Under the pieces are notes generated by a model that made no database searches, was not told where the DNA came from, and saw only the letters and a program-made list of their open reading frames with translations. From an uncultured Oscillospiraceae bacterium (GTDB lineage Bacteria; Bacillota; Clostridia; Oscillospirales; Oscillospiraceae), in assembly GCA_944385675.1 (NCBI GenBank), contig CALWYD010000054.1:1-50971 (forward strand): DNA of 50,971 nucleotides, in the 5' to 3' direction. The translations under genes were made by a program, and so were the position numbers. Below are positions 49,574 to 50,971 of the stretch, piece by piece. Position 1 is the first letter of the stretch. Each line of letters opens with the position of its first letter.

Positions 49574-50971
49574 ATGAACAAGGTAATACTGAACGGGAAA
49601 GACCTGAAGATTGAGGACGTAGTCAACGTAGCGCGGAACGGGTACGTGGTAGAGCTGGATCCGGAGTGCCGTGAGCACATCATCCAGGTGCGCAAGTACA
49701 TGGAGGATGAGTGGATGCGGGACGACGCGCCTGCAGTGTACGGGTTCAACACGGGCCTGGGCAAGCACAAGGACTGCAAGGTGTCCATCGAGGAGAGCGA
49801 CCTGCACCAGTACCGGACGGTTCTGTCCCACTGCGGCGGCGTGGGCGATCCGGCTCCCGAGGAAGTGGTACGCGCAGCTATGTGCGTACGTCTGAACGCG
49901 TTCTGCCGGGGCGTGTCGGGGCTTCGGATTGTGGTAGTGGACCGGATGATTGAGATGCTGAACAAGGGCGTGCATCCTGTAGTGCCCTGGCAGGGCTCGG
50001 TAGGCGCGTGCGGCGACCTGGCCCCCATGGCTCATATTGTGTCCGTGCTCATCGGCGTGCCCCAGGCCGAGGCGTTCTACCAGGGCGAGCGTATGCCTGC
50101 TCAGGAAGCGCTGAAGAAGGCGGGCATCACCCCTGTGGAGTTCCAGCTGAAGGCGAAGGACTGCCTGGCTCTGCTGAACGGCACGACCATGTTTGCCGGT
50201 ATGGCATGCTTGAACGTACATGACGGCGAGCGGCTCTACAAGCTGTCTGAGCTGACCACGGCCATGTCTCTGGAAGCGATGCGGGGCGAGACCCGTGCCT
50301 TTGACCCGCGGATTCAGCAGGCCCGTCCCTATGAGGGACAGATTAAGGCGGCGGCCAACGTGCTGCGTCTGGTAGAGGGCAGCGAGCGTGTAACCGAGGA
50401 GTCCCGGAAGGTACACCTGGACTACGACGTGATGCATCCCCACTATCAGGAGCGGGTACAGGACGTGTACTCCCTGCGGTGCATGCCTCAGGTACAGGGC
50501 ATCTGCCGTGAGAACCTGACTTACATCAAGCACCTGGTAGAGGTAGAGATTAACGCGGCCACCGACAACCCGCTGATTTTCCCGAAGGGTGACGGTCACT
50601 ACGAGTTCCTGAGCGGCGGCAACTTCCACGGTGAGCCCACGGGCTTTGCCATGGACCTGCTGACCATGTCCCTGGCGGAGATTGGCAACATTGCCGACCG
50701 GCGCTGCTTCTCCCTGTGTGACCCGACCCTGAGCTATGGTCTGCCTCTGGCTCTGGCCGGAGAGCCCATCGGCCTGAACTACGGGTACAACATCATCTGC
50801 TGCTCCACCTCCGCTCTGGCCTCTGAGAACAAGACCCTGTGCTTCCCCTCTGTGTGTGACAACATTCCCACCAAGGCCAACCAGGAGGACCACGTGTCCA
50901 TGGCACCCTGGGCGACCCGGAAGGCGAAGCTGGTCATCAAGAACCTGGAGAAGATTCTGGGCATCGAGCTG
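49574..50971 (+). CDS. Histidine/aromatic amino acid ammonia-lyase homologue with Ala-Cys-Gly MIO triad (3' truncated by window)
   Basis: The first 466 residues of a HAL/PAL-family lyase; the family is usually about 500 long and the stop lies outside the window. Conserved HAL blocks include YGFNTGLGKHKD with Tyr56, LSHCGGVGDP, VRLNAFCRGVSGLR, CLALLNGTTMFAG, RVQDVYSLRCMPQVQG, GNFHGEPTGFAMD and NQEDHVSM. The triad that cyclises to the electrophilic MIO group is Ala145-Cys146-Gly147 (GSVGACGDLAPMAHI), where most relatives have Ala-Ser-Gly. In Pseudomonas putida HAL, a Ser143Cys variant is known to mature and remain active. It probably eliminates ammonia from an amino acid delivered by the importer. 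Start ATG 49574 follows AAGGAGAGACC. Confidence 0.93.
   Translation, partial: MNKVILNGKDLKIEDVVNVARNGYVVELDPECREHIIQVRKYMEDEWMRDDAPAVYGFNTGLGKHKDCKVSIEESDLHQYRTVLSHCGGVGDPAPEEVVRAAMCVRLNAFCRGVSGLRIVVVDRMIEMLNKGVHPVVPWQGSVGACGDLAPMAHIVSVLIGVPQAEAFYQGERMPAQEALKKAGITPVEFQLKAKDCLALLNGTTMFAGMACLNVHDGERLYKLSELTTAMSLEAMRGETRAFDPRIQQARPYEGQIKAAANVLRLVEGSERVTEESRKVHLDYDVMHPHYQERVQDVYSLRCMPQVQGICRENLTYIKHLVEVEINAATDNPLIFPKGDGHYEFLSGGNFHGEPTGFAMDLLTMSLAEIGNIADRRCFSLCDPTLSYGLPLALAGEPIGLNYGYNIICCSTSALASENKTLCFPSVCDNIPTKANQEDHVSMAPWATRKAKLVIKNLEKILGIEL

Noticed and set aside
49286-50893. Open frame of about 535 codons on the minus strand opposite the ammonia-lyase and dhaL
   Set aside because: It is a mirror of strongly biased codons in two conserved genes, with no start signal or family resemblance.

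Overview
The window looks like chromosome from a strictly anaerobic, fairly GC-rich Firmicute, most likely an Oscillospiraceae (clostridial cluster IV) gut bacterium of the Flavonifractor/Intestinimonas/Lawsonibacter kind. Evidence for this: Gram-positive AGGAGG ribosome binding sites, GTG starts, an S-box (SAM-I) riboswitch on metK, a reverse rubrerythrin with a rubredoxin and a PerR-like regulator, 2-hydroxyacyl-CoA dehydratase-type proteins, and SLH-anchored GH25 muramidases. The taxonomic call is inference.

Layout. 1-440: tRNA-Lys, tRNA-Glu and a lone 5S rRNA with its own promoter and terminator. 480-4000: FUSC-type exporter, DUF1643 and YbjQ genes, SLH-GH25 muramidase. 4057-8396: HgdB-like protein and a giant double-domain activase. 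8650-11603: BlaI/M56 sensor pair with two operator dyads over its promoter. 11777-14543: SLOG protein, queH, FAD dehydrogenase. 14939-20382: sodium:solute symporter, gamma-glutamyltransferase, MerR regulator, NhaC antiporter. 20540-21475: rhomboid-like membrane protein. 21654-35302: a methionine/SAM cycle neighbourhood (ahcY, metK with riboswitch, split metH, metF) mixed with greA, deoC, a P-loop protein, glycerate kinase, a second GH25 protein, asnA and exoA. 35386-37458: VTT membrane protein, PerR-like regulator, reverse rubrerythrin, rubredoxin. 37528 onwards: a divergent LysR regulator and a large operon running off the right edge.

The most unusual region is that last operon (38790 to beyond 50971). 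It encodes a complete branched-chain-amino-acid-type ABC importer. A cassette of four small uncharacterised genes is inserted twice: once between the binding protein and the first permease, once between the second permease and the first ATPase. The eight small proteins fall into only two families: A/C, probably cyclophilin-like and reminiscent of DUF3830, and B/D, not recognised. The cassette therefore arose as an A-B to C-D duplication followed by duplication of the whole A-B-C-D block with its intergenic spacing kept. Downstream are dihydroxyacetone-kinase-like dhaK and dhaL and an aromatic amino acid/histidine ammonia-lyase homologue whose MIO-forming triad reads Ala-Cys-Gly instead of Ala-Ser-Gly. 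The gene set suggests uptake and breakdown of an amino-acid-like compound by an undescribed route. The substrate cannot be read from the sequence.

The SAM-related genes form a coherent cycle. MetF supplies methyl-tetrahydrofolate, MetH (with its reactivation domain as a separate protein) makes methionine, MetK makes SAM under S-box control, and AhcY recycles SAH. The redox group PerR/reverse rubrerythrin/rubredoxin is a typical anaerobe peroxide defence. No CRISPR array, insertion sequence or prophage was seen.
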